From positions 1,364,001-1,428,000 of the forward strand of contig NZ_WNXD01000002.1 in the NCBI RefSeq assembly GCF_014172375.1: a stretch of DNA of 64,000 nt. Reading direction: 5' to 3'. Positions 1 through 8,553 of this stretch are shown here, one piece after another; position 1 is the stretch's first letter, and each line of letters opens with the position of its first letter. The DNA is from Pedobacter planticolens. Its GTDB lineage: Bacteria; Bacteroidota; Bacteroidia; Sphingobacteriales; Sphingobacteriaceae. The translations under genes and the position numbers were made by a program. Under the pieces are notes generated by a model. That model made no database searches, was not told where the DNA came from, and saw only the letters and a list, made by a program, of their open reading frames with translations.

Positions 1-324
1 TGCCGACTTTATGTTGGTACGCTTTTTTTTATTCCCCTCTTGAGAGGTGCCCGAAGGGCGGGGTGGTTTAATACACGCGTCTTTGCGAGGAGTCTGTTGT
101 CATTCAGAGCGCAGCGAAGAATCTCCTTTTATTGTTCAATTTCTCGGAAAGAGATTCTTCGCTGCGCTCTGAATGACAAATTATTTTATAAAAGAAATTT
201 TTAGAAAAACAATGCCATCACATTTCGGTAACAACAGCCCTTCTTTTCGTTTTACTTCGCTGCGCTACGTGCTCACTTCAATAAGGTTTAGTTAACAAAG
301 GCAGCAGTTCTTTTGAAACAAACT
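1..324. other. Intergenic region with palindromic repeats
   Basis: There is no credible gene here. The stretch holds a hairpin-rich repeat at about 36-66 (cctct/agagg, then gcccgaagggc, followed by ggggtgg) and a perfect 27-bp inverted repeat at 99-125/151-177. A further 'cttcgctgcgct' fragment lies near 250. The DNA reads as intergenic repeat debris downstream of the minus-strand caspase gene. Confidence 0.6.
99..177. repeat. Perfect 27-bp inverted repeat (REP-like)
   Basis: Arm one at 99-125 begins gtcattcagagcgcagcg and ends gaatctc. Arm two at 151-177 is its exact reverse complement, with a 25-bp spacer. Single arms of the same family recur at 10414-10440, 27361-27389, 29086-29112 and 30690-30715, always outside genes. 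It would form a long hairpin in RNA or DNA. Confidence 0.85.
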
Positions 325-3300
325 TTACCAAACCTCCCAATTTGTAGCATTCGTTTCATTTCTTGTGGTTGGAACTTGCAGACCAGCAGTTAATTCTACT
401 ACTCGTTTATTTACGTATTTTTTCAGATCAGTTACCGTAGCATGTGGATTAGCCTTCATGTATTCTAAAATACTATAACTGAAAACTCCATTTTGCAAAT
501 CGTTCTTTTCTAAAGCAAACTGAGTTCCCGCCGCTGCGGATATAATTGTTGAACCTGTACTTCTACCAACATTGGCAAAGAGCTGTTGCATTAATTCTAA
601 ACTAGTTTTCATTCCAGCTTTTTTTGGGCCGGTGTTAATTACTTTCACACCTTTTCCGCCCTGTGTTTTATTAGTAGCCAGAACATTCTCTGCACTTTTA
701 TACTTTAACAACTCTTCCTTATCTACTTCTCCGCTATGGCAAGCATCAATTAGCATCAGTTTTTTTCTAGCAGGAATATTGTCCAATAAATCTTCTAGCA
801 TATCATAAGGCAATCCATTTTGTTCAGGTTTGTCAAAATTTACATTGTAAGTTGAAAGAAAATAATCAAAATCATCATTTAATAAACCATGTCCAGAATA
901 AGCAATAATAACTTTATCGTTAACAGAACTTCCTTTTAGTTTTTCTTTTAACTGTTTAATATTTGCTGTAATTACTTGTTGGTTAAATAAGGTGTCGATA
1001 ATTAAATTTTCACCATATTTTAACTTTAAAGCATTCGCTTGGTCCCTAATATCTTTAACACTCCATTGCAAATTATAACTATTCTGTTCAAATTTATCAA
1101 TGCCAATACCTACAAAATATAGTTTTTCTTGAGCATTTTTTTCTGGTATATAATTTACTTTTAGAGGTATTCGATAACTTTCAGTTCCATTCACATTCGT
1201 AATAGAAGTTTCAATCTGATTTTCTCCATCAGATAAAGTAATAGTAAGTGTAGTATCGATAGTTTTCGAATTTTTCTTTTTTAAACTAATACCTCTTAAT
1301 CCAAAAACTGGACTTTCATTTACCCAAACATTAAATCGATCTAGATTATAAGTATCATCAGTTCCTTTAATTTTTAAAGTTAAAAGCTGTTTTTTTTGCT
1401 CTGTTTCAATTATATCTCTATTGATAAAATCAGCTTCTGGTACACTATAACCAGCTTTAAATGAAGTAGTGTCTATTCCTAGTTTTGTAATACGTTTTTG
1501 ATACGCTTTTTTATAAGATTTGATGAGTGCGGTATCTCTACTGCCAATTGATTCAAGTACTTTATCTGGTCGATTGTATTTCACATCCAACTGTTCAAAA
1601 GTGATTATTTTTTGGTCTTTTGTTAGGTAATGTATGTACTTGGAAGCATTAGAAGAACTTTTGTAATAACCAGAGGGTGTTATGGCAATGTAATCTAAAC
1701 TATCTATACATAATAAAGAATATTGTTTAACGCCTGTAGCTAGATTAAAAAACTTAATTTCTGGACTAGATTTCGCTATTAGTTTATTAGTAGAGAAAGA
1801 TAATGCACTTAACGAAGTATGTCCCCCCATGTCAACTTTTTTAATCAATTTCCCATTGGCATCCCAAATCCGATAAGCATCATCAGCGAGGCTGGTTAAT
1901 AACTTATTGTTAGTTGGAAAAAATGTGATTGTTCCAAACAGACCGCCATAACCAGCAAACGAGGCAAATGGTTTTCTGGTTTTAAAATCCCAAACTTTAG
2001 CAATTTCATAGTGATTGGTAAATGAAGCCATTCTACTTCCATCAAAATTAAAGATAACACCTCTTAAATTTTCTGTATCATCTTTTGCTTTTATTTTATA
2101 GAGGAGTTTACCAGTAATCGGATCCCAAACTTTAAGTTCATCACCGCTATAAGTGCTCGAAACAATATGCTTGCTATCAGGTGTAAATTGTACAGTCAAC
2201 CATTCAGCTTTATCTTCTTTAAATTTATGAATGATTTCTGCCTTAAATGGGTCAATTAATGCAAAAGTACTGTCTCCGTAACAAACCAAAAGCCGATCAT
2301 TCTTTTTGTTAAAAGAGATGGACTTTATATTGTTACTGAGATATTTAGCGCCAGGCAGTTCTGAAACTTTTGTCTCTGTCGATAAATCCCAAAAGTCAAT
2401 ACTATCATTACTGTTAACAATTGCTATATACCGATCATCTGTGGTAAATGCATAGATTTCTTTTGTATCGGCAAAGCTATGTAGCCAAACTCTATCAAAG
2501 GCATTGTTAATATTTAATGTATAATACGGATAGTTTTTTTTGTTAAATGATACAATATATTTTCCTTTTGGAGAATAATTTAAGCTTTCAAAATTTTCTG
2601 CAGGTGTATTGATTGTATAATCTATAGTTAAGGTTTCCGTATTCCATAATTTATGATAATTGCTATTGGTACCAATTAAAAGAGTTTTCGCATCTGGTGA
2701 TAAGGTTAAACTTTGAAGATCGATAGTATGGCCATTAAGAGTACTTATAAATTGCCCAGTTGTTATGCTGTAAATATCGATAGCATAATTTTCTCTCTTA
2801 TCATCACTAACTTGAAATGCGACATAATCTCCATGTTGACTAAATATACCATCCCAATAATTATATTTTTTTGATTTCAAATTGAGTTTTATCTTTTGTT
2901 CACCAGTAACTAAATCAGTTATCCAAAATTCTCCATTTAAAGAAACCAATATTTGATTGCTTTGTGGGTCATATCCTTTATAATCTCCTTTTATAGAATG
3001 ATGGAGTTTTCCTGTACTTATTTCTATGAAATTGGTTGCATGGCTAACCTTTGACTGTGTGATATAAAACTGATTGTCTTTTGTAAATTGACCACCACTT
3101 GCAAATGCATCTGTACCCTTAGTTTCGTATAATTGCTTACCCGTTTCTAGATCAAATACATCTAAATAAAACCAAGTACCACTCCATCTAAGTAAATATT
3201 TACTATTTGGGCTTGCTAGTATTTCAGTAATTTCTTTTCCATTGCGCTTTGGGAGTTTGTTTAACAGTTTGCCATTAATCGAACTGTAAATAGCAATGGT

Positions 3301-3885
3301 ACTATCTTGAGTATTTGTAATTATCTTATTTCCATCATACGTATATCGAGCGAAATCACCAGAGCGGGATTCTCCATAAATAGAGTATGATCTTTCTAGT
3401 TGTATTTTTAATTTTAATTTTTTTGTTAAAAGACTCCAAATATATAGTGTGCCAGAACCATCAGCAGTCAATACATCTTTACCATCTTTACTAAATTCAA
3501 CAGTGCTAAATCCTAAAATGTCTCCTTTAAAGTTTGTTATTAATTTGCCACTACTTGTTTCCCATATTTTTACAGTTGCATCACTTGCAGTTGTTGCCAA
3601 CAGCTTTCCATCTGGGCTAAAGGCAATTTCCTCAATTCCATCTTTATGATCAGTAAAATTGTATAACATATTGCCAGTTTTTACATCCCAAATTTTTACG
3701 GTCTTATCCGAAGAACCTGTGGCAATTAATTTTCCATTAGGGCTAAATTTGAAACTCTTAATAAAGCCATGGTGTGAAATTGGCAAAACAAGCTTGGGGT
3801 CTTGTGCTTTTAAGCTAAGGGCACAAAGTATAAATGCTATGGTAACAAGAAGTTGATAGAAACTGGTTATAGAACGCATATGCAT
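325..3885 (-). CDS. Secreted WD40-repeat protein with C-terminal caspase (peptidase C14) domain
   Basis: This is an 1186-aa protein. An N-terminal signal peptide (hydrophobic FYQLLVTIAFILCALS, cleavage near KAQD) is followed by many WD40-type beta-propeller blades, seen as repeated SPDGK / WDxxTGK / FSPNGK motifs up to about residue 800. A linker follows, then a caspase/metacaspase fold from about residue 921. The catalytic dyad is visible as His in YSGHG (about 999) and Cys in DACHSGE (about 1049), so the peptidase is probably active. WD40 blades usually act as a sensor or scaffold and the caspase as the effector. Export to the periplasm or surface is predicted from the signal peptide. The gene stands alone, divergent from the MarR operon. 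Start at 3885 (MHMRS); the second Met at 3879 is equally possible. Substrate is unknown. Confidence 0.88.
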   Translation of the reverse strand: MHMRSITSFYQLLVTIAFILCALSLKAQDPKLVLPISHHGFIKSFKFSPNGKLIATGSSDKTVKIWDVKTGNMLYNFTDHKDGIEEIAFSPDGKLLATTASDATVKIWETSSGKLITNFKGDILGFSTVEFSKDGKDVLTADGSGTLYIWSLLTKKLKLKIQLERSYSIYGESRSGDFARYTYDGNKIITNTQDSTIAIYSSINGKLLNKLPKRNGKEITEILASPNSKYLLRWSGTWFYLDVFDLETGKQLYETKGTDAFASGGQFTKDNQFYITQSKVSHATNFIEISTGKLHHSIKGDYKGYDPQSNQILVSLNGEFWITDLVTGEQKIKLNLKSKKYNYWDGIFSQHGDYVAFQVSDDKRENYAIDIYSITTGQFISTLNGHTIDLQSLTLSPDAKTLLIGTNSNYHKLWNTETLTIDYTINTPAENFESLNYSPKGKYIVSFNKKNYPYYTLNINNAFDRVWLHSFADTKEIYAFTTDDRYIAIVNSNDSIDFWDLSTETKVSELPGAKYLSNNIKSISFNKKNDRLLVCYGDSTFALIDPFKAEIIHKFKEDKAEWLTVQFTPDSKHIVSSTYSGDELKVWDPITGKLLYKIKAKDDTENLRGVIFNFDGSRMASFTNHYEIAKVWDFKTRKPFASFAGYGGLFGTITFFPTNNKLLTSLADDAYRIWDANGKLIKKVDMGGHTSLSALSFSTNKLIAKSSPEIKFFNLATGVKQYSLLCIDSLDYIAITPSGYYKSSSNASKYIHYLTKDQKIITFEQLDVKYNRPDKVLESIGSRDTALIKSYKKAYQKRITKLGIDTTSFKAGYSVPEADFINRDIIETEQKKQLLTLKIKGTDDTYNLDRFNVWVNESPVFGLRGISLKKKNSKTIDTTLTITLSDGENQIETSITNVNGTESYRIPLKVNYIPEKNAQEKLYFVGIGIDKFEQNSYNLQWSVKDIRDQANALKLKYGENLIIDTLFNQQVITANIKQLKEKLKGSSVNDKVIIAYSGHGLLNDDFDYFLSTYNVNFDKPEQNGLPYDMLEDLLDNIPARKKLMLIDACHSGEVDKEELLKYKSAENVLATNKTQGGKGVKVINTGPKKAGMKTSLELMQQLFANVGRSTGSTIISAAAGTQFALEKNDLQNGVFSYSILEYMKANPHATVTDLKKYVNKRVVELTAGLQVPTTRNETNATNWEVW

Positions 3886-4009
3886 AAAAGAAAAATTTAT
3901 TTTTCAGTTTACAAGTTAAGTGCAAATAATTGCCTAAGCAATACCTAATTGTGGGTATAGTGAGAATAAACTAAGCAAAATCATTTCAAAAAAATATTTT
4001 CAAATTCTA

Positions 4010-4050
4010 CTTGCATACTAAATTCTTTATACATAAATTTGTTATGCAAG
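4010..4050. promoter_or_regulatory. Promoter plus palindromic operator of the MarR-fad operon
   Basis: A Bacteroidota -7 element of the TAnnTTTG type (taaatttg, 4034-4041) lies 20 bp after a ttg at 4011-4013, which fits the -33 box. Inverted half-sites cttgcata (4010-4017) and tatgcaag (4043-4050) bracket the whole promoter, as expected for a MarR operator that blocks RNA polymerase. The MarR start codon is at 4062. Autoregulation is inferred. Confidence 0.55.
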
Positions 4051-4061
4051 CATAGTAATTA

Positions 4062-4517
4062 ATGAAGCAGAAAGAAACAGTAGATTATTTTTTAAAGGTG
4101 GTTTGGCAAAACGTTTCCAACACCTACAACCAAATTGCAGGTGGTTTTGGTATTACGCAAGCCATAGGTTATGTACTCATTAATATTGAAGCAGAAGGAA
4201 CAGCCGTTTCTGCTTTGGCGGCTTTGCTTGGTGTTAAAGCTACGAGTTTATCTAGAATGTTAAATAATATGGAAGAGCTGGGTTTAATTTACCGCGAAAC
4301 TTCTACTGGAGATAAACGTTCTGTAAAAGTTTTTTTAACTCCTTTTGGGATAGAAAAAAGAAAATTAGCAAGTAATGTCGTTATTAAGTTTAATGAATAT
4401 TTAAATGATAAACTTAGCGTAAAAGAAAAAGAACAACTGATTTCAACCTTAGATAAAGTAAACCAATTAACCTTGGCTTACGCCCCTACAAAAGATCATG
4501 ATGAAAAGAATAAATAA
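4062..4517 (+). CDS. MarR family transcriptional regulator
   Basis: This 151-aa winged-helix regulator has the MarR fold: an N-terminal dimer helix, HTH around residues 50-75 (ALAALLGVKATSLSRMLNNM) and a wing (YRETSTGDKRSVKVFLT). It is the first gene of the beta-oxidation operon and its last 20 bases overlap the next gene. In this context it probably senses an acyl-CoA or fatty acid and represses the operon. That role follows from position; the ligand cannot be read from the sequence. Confidence 0.85.
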   Translation: MKQKETVDYFLKVVWQNVSNTYNQIAGGFGITQAIGYVLINIEAEGTAVSALAALLGVKATSLSRMLNNMEELGLIYRETSTGDKRSVKVFLTPFGIEKRKLASNVVIKFNEYLNDKLSVKEKEQLISTLDKVNQLTLAYAPTKDHDEKNK

Positions 4518-6903
4518 AGTAGTAGTATTAGGTTCGGGCATTATGGGTTCCCGTATTGCCTGCCACTTCGCCAATATTGGTGTAGAGGTTTTGCTTTTAG
4601 ATATTGCTCCAAAAGAACTAAGTGTCGAAGAACAGGCAAAAGGATTGGTTTTAACTCATCCAACAGTTAAAAACCGTATTGTGAATACGGCTTTACAAAC
4701 TGCTGTTAAAACCAATCCATCGCCAATTTATTCGCAAAGTGTTTTAAAAAGAATTAGCACGGGTAACTTTGAAGATGATATGTCTAAAATTGCTAATTAC
4801 GACTGGATAATTGAGGTTGTAGTTGAAAATTTAGGTATCAAACAAAAGGTATTTGAGCAAGTAGAACAATTCCGTAAGCCAGGTACATTGGTTACGTCTA
4901 ACACTTCGGGTATTCCAATTCACATGATGGCGGAAGGAAGAAGCGATGATTTTAAAGCGAACTTCTGTGGAACGCACTTTTTTAATCCACCACGCTATTT
5001 AAGATTATTGGAAATTATTCCAACCCCACATACCAAACCAGAATTGGTAGATTTTCTAATGCATTATGGCGATAAGTTTTTAGGTAAAACTACTGTTTTA
5101 TGTAAGGATACGCCTGCGTTTATTGCCAACAGAGTTGGAGTTTATTCTATTATGTCTTTATTGCACTTGGTAGAAAAAATGGATTTAACGGTTGAGGAAG
5201 TAGATAAATTTACTGGTCCGGCTTTGGGTAGGCCAAAATCTGCAACTTTCCGTACAACTGATGTGGTTGGTTTAGATACCATGATTAAAGTATCAAAAGG
5301 GTTGTATGATAACTGTCCTGATGATAAAGCTCACGATTTGTTTAAACTTCCTGAATATGTTCAGAAAATGGAAGCTAACAATTGGTTGGGCGATAAAACC
5401 AAACAAGGTTTTTATAAAAAGACAAAATCTGCCGAAGGCAAAACAGAAATTTTAGCGCTTGATTTAAAAACGCTAGAATATCGTCCGCAACAAAAAGTTA
5501 AATCGGCGACTTTAGAAATGACTAAAACCATTGAAAAAGTTGCAGATAGAATGAAAATTTTCGCAACTGGAAAAGATAAAGCTGCTGAATTATTCAGGGC
5601 TTCTTTCTTTGGCTTGTTCGAATATGTTTCAGATCGTATTCCAGAAATTTCTGATGAATTGTATCGCATTGATGATGCAATGCGTGCGGGTTTTGGCTGG
5701 GATTTAGGTCCGTTTGAAGTTTGGGATGCAGTTGGTATTTCAGCTTCGCTAGATGGAATGAAACAATATGGTCATACACCAGCAGCTTGGGTAACCGAAA
5801 TGTTAGCGGCTGGACATACTTCATTCTATAAGGTAGAAGATGGCATTAAAAAATATTACGACATCCCATCTAAAAGCTACAAAGCAATTCCAGGAGCTGA
5901 TGAATTTATCATTCTTGATAATTTAAGAGCTAATAAAGTGCTTTGGAAAAATGGTGGTGCTTCAATCATAGATTTGGGTGATGGAATTTTGAATGTTGAA
6001 TTCCACTCTAAAATGAATACAATTGGTGGAGATACTTTATCAGCTATAAATAAAGCAATTGACATGGCAGAGAAGGATTATCGCGGTGTTGTAATTGGAA
6101 ACGATGGTGCAAACTTCTCGGCTGGTGCCAACGTAGGAATGATTTTTATGATGGCAGTTGAACAAGAATGGGAAGAGCTGAATATGGCTGTTCGCTTGTT
6201 CCAAAATACTTCGATGCGCATTCGTTACTCATCCATTCCGGTTGTGGTAGCTCCTCATAATTTAACTTTAGGCGGTGGTTGCGAGTTTAGTTTACACGCC
6301 GATTTCGTTCAGCTTAATGCAGAAACTTATATGGGTTTGGTTGAGTTTGGAGTAGGCGTTATTCCGGGTGGTGGTGGAAGTAAAGAGTTTGCATTGCGAG
6401 CATCTGATGAATACAAAGCCGATCAAATTGTACAAAACACCATGAAAGATCGCTTTTTAACTATCGGGATGGCAAAAGTTTCTACTTCTGCAGTTGAGGC
6501 ATTTGAATTAGGGTATTTGCAAAAAGATAAATATGCCATTAGTATGAACAGAAGCCGTTTAATAGCCGATGCAAAAGCAAAAGCAATTGAATTGGCGGAT
6601 GCTGGTTACACCAAACCGGTTCAACGCAAGGATATTAAAGTTTTAGGTAAACAGGGTTTAGGAATTGTTTATGCTGGTGCAAATACGATGTATTCTGGTA
6701 ATTACATTTCTGAACACGATAAAAAAATCTCTGAAAAGTTAGGTTGGGTAATGTGTGGTGGAGATTTATCATCGCCTACAGAAGTTACCGAACAATACCT
6801 TTTGGATTTAGAAAGAGAAGCATTTTTGTCGCTTTGTGGAGAACGTAAAACGCTAGAAAGAATACAATCGATAGTTACAAAAGGAAAACCTTTGAGAAAC
6901 TAG
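4498..6903 (+). CDS. 3-hydroxyacyl-CoA dehydrogenase / enoyl-CoA hydratase bifunctional protein
   Basis: This 801-aa enzyme carries out the hydration and NAD-dependent oxidation steps of beta-oxidation. The Rossmann motif VVLGSGIMGSRIA is at the N-terminus, the 3HCDH domains span roughly residues 5-330 with a second C-terminal 3HCDH-like segment to about 430, and a crotonase domain lies near 480-700 (FSAGANVGM, NLTLGGGCEF and VGVIPGGGGSKE form the oxyanion hole and active-site region). The domain order (dehydrogenase first) is the reverse of E. coli FadB and is the form common in Bacteroidota. Tandem ATGs at 4498 and 4501 are both possible starts; both overlap the marR stop, suggesting translational coupling. 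Confidence 0.93.
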   Translation: MMKRINKVVVLGSGIMGSRIACHFANIGVEVLLLDIAPKELSVEEQAKGLVLTHPTVKNRIVNTALQTAVKTNPSPIYSQSVLKRISTGNFEDDMSKIANYDWIIEVVVENLGIKQKVFEQVEQFRKPGTLVTSNTSGIPIHMMAEGRSDDFKANFCGTHFFNPPRYLRLLEIIPTPHTKPELVDFLMHYGDKFLGKTTVLCKDTPAFIANRVGVYSIMSLLHLVEKMDLTVEEVDKFTGPALGRPKSATFRTTDVVGLDTMIKVSKGLYDNCPDDKAHDLFKLPEYVQKMEANNWLGDKTKQGFYKKTKSAEGKTEILALDLKTLEYRPQQKVKSATLEMTKTIEKVADRMKIFATGKDKAAELFRASFFGLFEYVSDRIPEISDELYRIDDAMRAGFGWDLGPFEVWDAVGISASLDGMKQYGHTPAAWVTEMLAAGHTSFYKVEDGIKKYYDIPSKSYKAIPGADEFIILDNLRANKVLWKNGGASIIDLGDGILNVEFHSKMNTIGGDTLSAINKAIDMAEKDYRGVVIGNDGANFSAGANVGMIFMMAVEQEWEELNMAVRLFQNTSMRIRYSSIPVVVAPHNLTLGGGCEFSLHADFVQLNAETYMGLVEFGVGVIPGGGGSKEFALRASDEYKADQIVQNTMKDRFLTIGMAKVSTSAVEAFELGYLQKDKYAISMNRSRLIADAKAKAIELADAGYTKPVQRKDIKVLGKQGLGIVYAGANTMYSGNYISEHDKKISEKLGWVMCGGDLSSPTEVTEQYLLDLEREAFLSLCGERKTLERIQSIVTKGKPLRN

Positions 6904-6910
6904 AGGTAAT

Positions 6911-7314
6911 TAGTATTTAGATGTTAGTATTTAGAAATGCATAAGTATAAAGAATTGAAAGTTTGGCAAAGGTCAATTGAGCTAGTAACAGAAATTTATA
7001 CTGTTACAGCTAAATTTCCAGATAAGGAAAGATTTGGATTGATTAGCCAAATAAACAGAGCCTCTGTTTCAATTCCCTCTAATATTGCAGAAGGTACAGG
7101 TAGAAATTCAACAAAGGAATTTTTATATTTTCTATCTATTGCACACGCTTCTTCATACGAAACAGAAACACAATTAATTATCTCTAAAAATTTAAATTAT
7201 TTAACCATAACTGAGTTAGATGTATTAACAGAAAAGCTAAATGAATGGCAAAAGATGAGTTACTCATTTCAGGCTAAGCTACGGACCTCTCTAAATACTA
7301 ATATCTAACTACTA
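6911..7314. repeat. 24-bp inverted repeat bracketing the four-helix-bundle gene (IVS-like element)
   Basis: The left arm 6911-6934 and the right arm 7291-7314 are reverse complements at 22 of 24 positions. The left arm lies just before the ATG at 6937. The right arm contains the last codons and stop of the gene. In the operon transcript the arms could pair into a stem closing the gene into a loop of about 356 nt, the architecture known for intervening sequences in some bacterial 23S rRNAs that encode the same protein family. The left arm also contains an internal repeat of ttagtatttag. Confidence 0.8.
6937..7308 (+). CDS. Four-helix bundle protein (23S rRNA IVS / S23 family)
   Basis: This 123-aa protein has the family signature: KYKELKVWQRSIELV at the start, LISQINRASVSIPSNIAEG in the middle and FLYFLSIAHASSYETETQL in the third helix. 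The family (TIGR02436, related to the Avd protein of diversity-generating retroelements) forms pentameric four-helix bundles that can bind nucleic acid; cellular function is unclear. It sits between the hydroxyacyl-CoA dehydrogenase and thiolase genes, where it has no metabolic reason to be, and is framed by a 24-bp inverted repeat. It is probably an inserted element rather than a native operon member. Confidence 0.88.
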   Translation: MHKYKELKVWQRSIELVTEIYTVTAKFPDKERFGLISQINRASVSIPSNIAEGTGRNSTKEFLYFLSIAHASSYETETQLIISKNLNYLTITELDVLTEKLNEWQKMSYSFQAKLRTSLNTNI

Positions 7315-7325
7315 TATACTAAAAA

Positions 7326-8501
7326 ATGGAAGCATATATAATAGCAGGACTTAGAACAGCGGTAGGCAAAGCACCACGAGGTGTATTTCGTTTTACAAGG
7401 GCTGATGAATTGGCGGCAAATGTAATTAGAGAGTTAGTGGCTTCGGTTCCGAATTTGGATACAGAACAAATTGACGATGTAATTGTAGGGAATGCAACTC
7501 CGGAGGCAGAGCAAGGATTAAATATTGCTCGTATGATTTCGTTGATGGGATTGGATACTGATAAAGTTCCTGGAGTAACCATTAATCGTTATTGTGCATC
7601 AGGATTGGACACTATTGCAACGGCAGTAGCAAAAATTAAAGCTGGAATGGCAGATTGTATTGTGGCTGGTGGAGTAGAAATAATGTCGGGTATGCCATTT
7701 GGCGGATGGAAATTAGTTCCAAACCCAGAAGTTGCCAAAACAAACCCAGATTGGTACTGGGGGATGGGTTTAACTGCAGAAGCGGTTGCTAAAGAATACA
7801 ATGTAAATAGAGAAGACCAAGATGAGTTTTCTTTTGACTCGCACCAAAAGGCAATTGCAGCCATTAAAAATGGACACTTAAAAGCTGGAGTTTTGCCAAT
7901 TACGGTAAACGAAAACTATTTAGATGCGAATATGAAAAAGCAAACTCGTTCTTATGTAGTAGATACTGATGAAGGTCCGAGGGCAGATACAACAGTAGCA
8001 GCTTTAGCTAAATTAAAACCAGTTTTTGCAGCAAATGGTGTAATCACAGCTGGTAATTCTTCACAAACATCAGACGGTGCTGCATTTGTTTTGGTGGTTT
8101 CTGAAAAGAAAATGAAAGAATTGGGTGCTGAGCCAATTGCTCGTTTGGTAAGCTATGGTGTTGCAGGTGTGCCACCACGTATTATGGGAATTGGTCCAAT
8201 TGAAGCTATTCCGAAAGCATTAAAGCAAGCGGGTTTAAAACAAGATGATATCGATTTAATTGAATTGAATGAAGCTTTTGCATCACAATCTTTAGCTATC
8301 ATCAGAACTTTAGGCTTAGATCAAAGTAAAATCAACGTAAATGGTGGTGCAATAGCATTAGGTCACCCACTAGGCTGTACTGGAGCGAAATTATCGGTGC
8401 AAATCTTTAACGAATTAAAAAGACAAGAAAAAAAATACGGAATGGTTACCATGTGCGTAGGCACAGGGCAAGGAGCCGCGGGTATTTTCGAAATATTTTA
8501 A
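7326..8501 (+). CDS. fadA: Acetyl-CoA C-acyltransferase (thiolase)
   Basis: This 391-aa thiolase cleaves 3-ketoacyl-CoA to acetyl-CoA and a shortened acyl-CoA. The nucleophile Cys is in NRYCASGLDT (Cys90), His347 is in ALGHPLGCTGA and the second catalytic Cys377 is in MCVGTGQGA, so all key residues are present. Length is typical. It starts 17 bp after the inserted four-helix-bundle gene and continues the beta-oxidation operon. The paralog could be called fadI; the symbol denotes the role. Confidence 0.93.
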   Translation: MEAYIIAGLRTAVGKAPRGVFRFTRADELAANVIRELVASVPNLDTEQIDDVIVGNATPEAEQGLNIARMISLMGLDTDKVPGVTINRYCASGLDTIATAVAKIKAGMADCIVAGGVEIMSGMPFGGWKLVPNPEVAKTNPDWYWGMGLTAEAVAKEYNVNREDQDEFSFDSHQKAIAAIKNGHLKAGVLPITVNENYLDANMKKQTRSYVVDTDEGPRADTTVAALAKLKPVFAANGVITAGNSSQTSDGAAFVLVVSEKKMKELGAEPIARLVSYGVAGVPPRIMGIGPIEAIPKALKQAGLKQDDIDLIELNEAFASQSLAIIRTLGLDQSKINVNGGAIALGHPLGCTGAKLSVQIFNELKRQEKKYGMVTMCVGTGQGAAGIFEIF

Positions 8502-8553
8502 GAAATAAAGCAGGTAGCTTGAGTTTTAATCCTTGCTCCTTAATCATTAAAAA

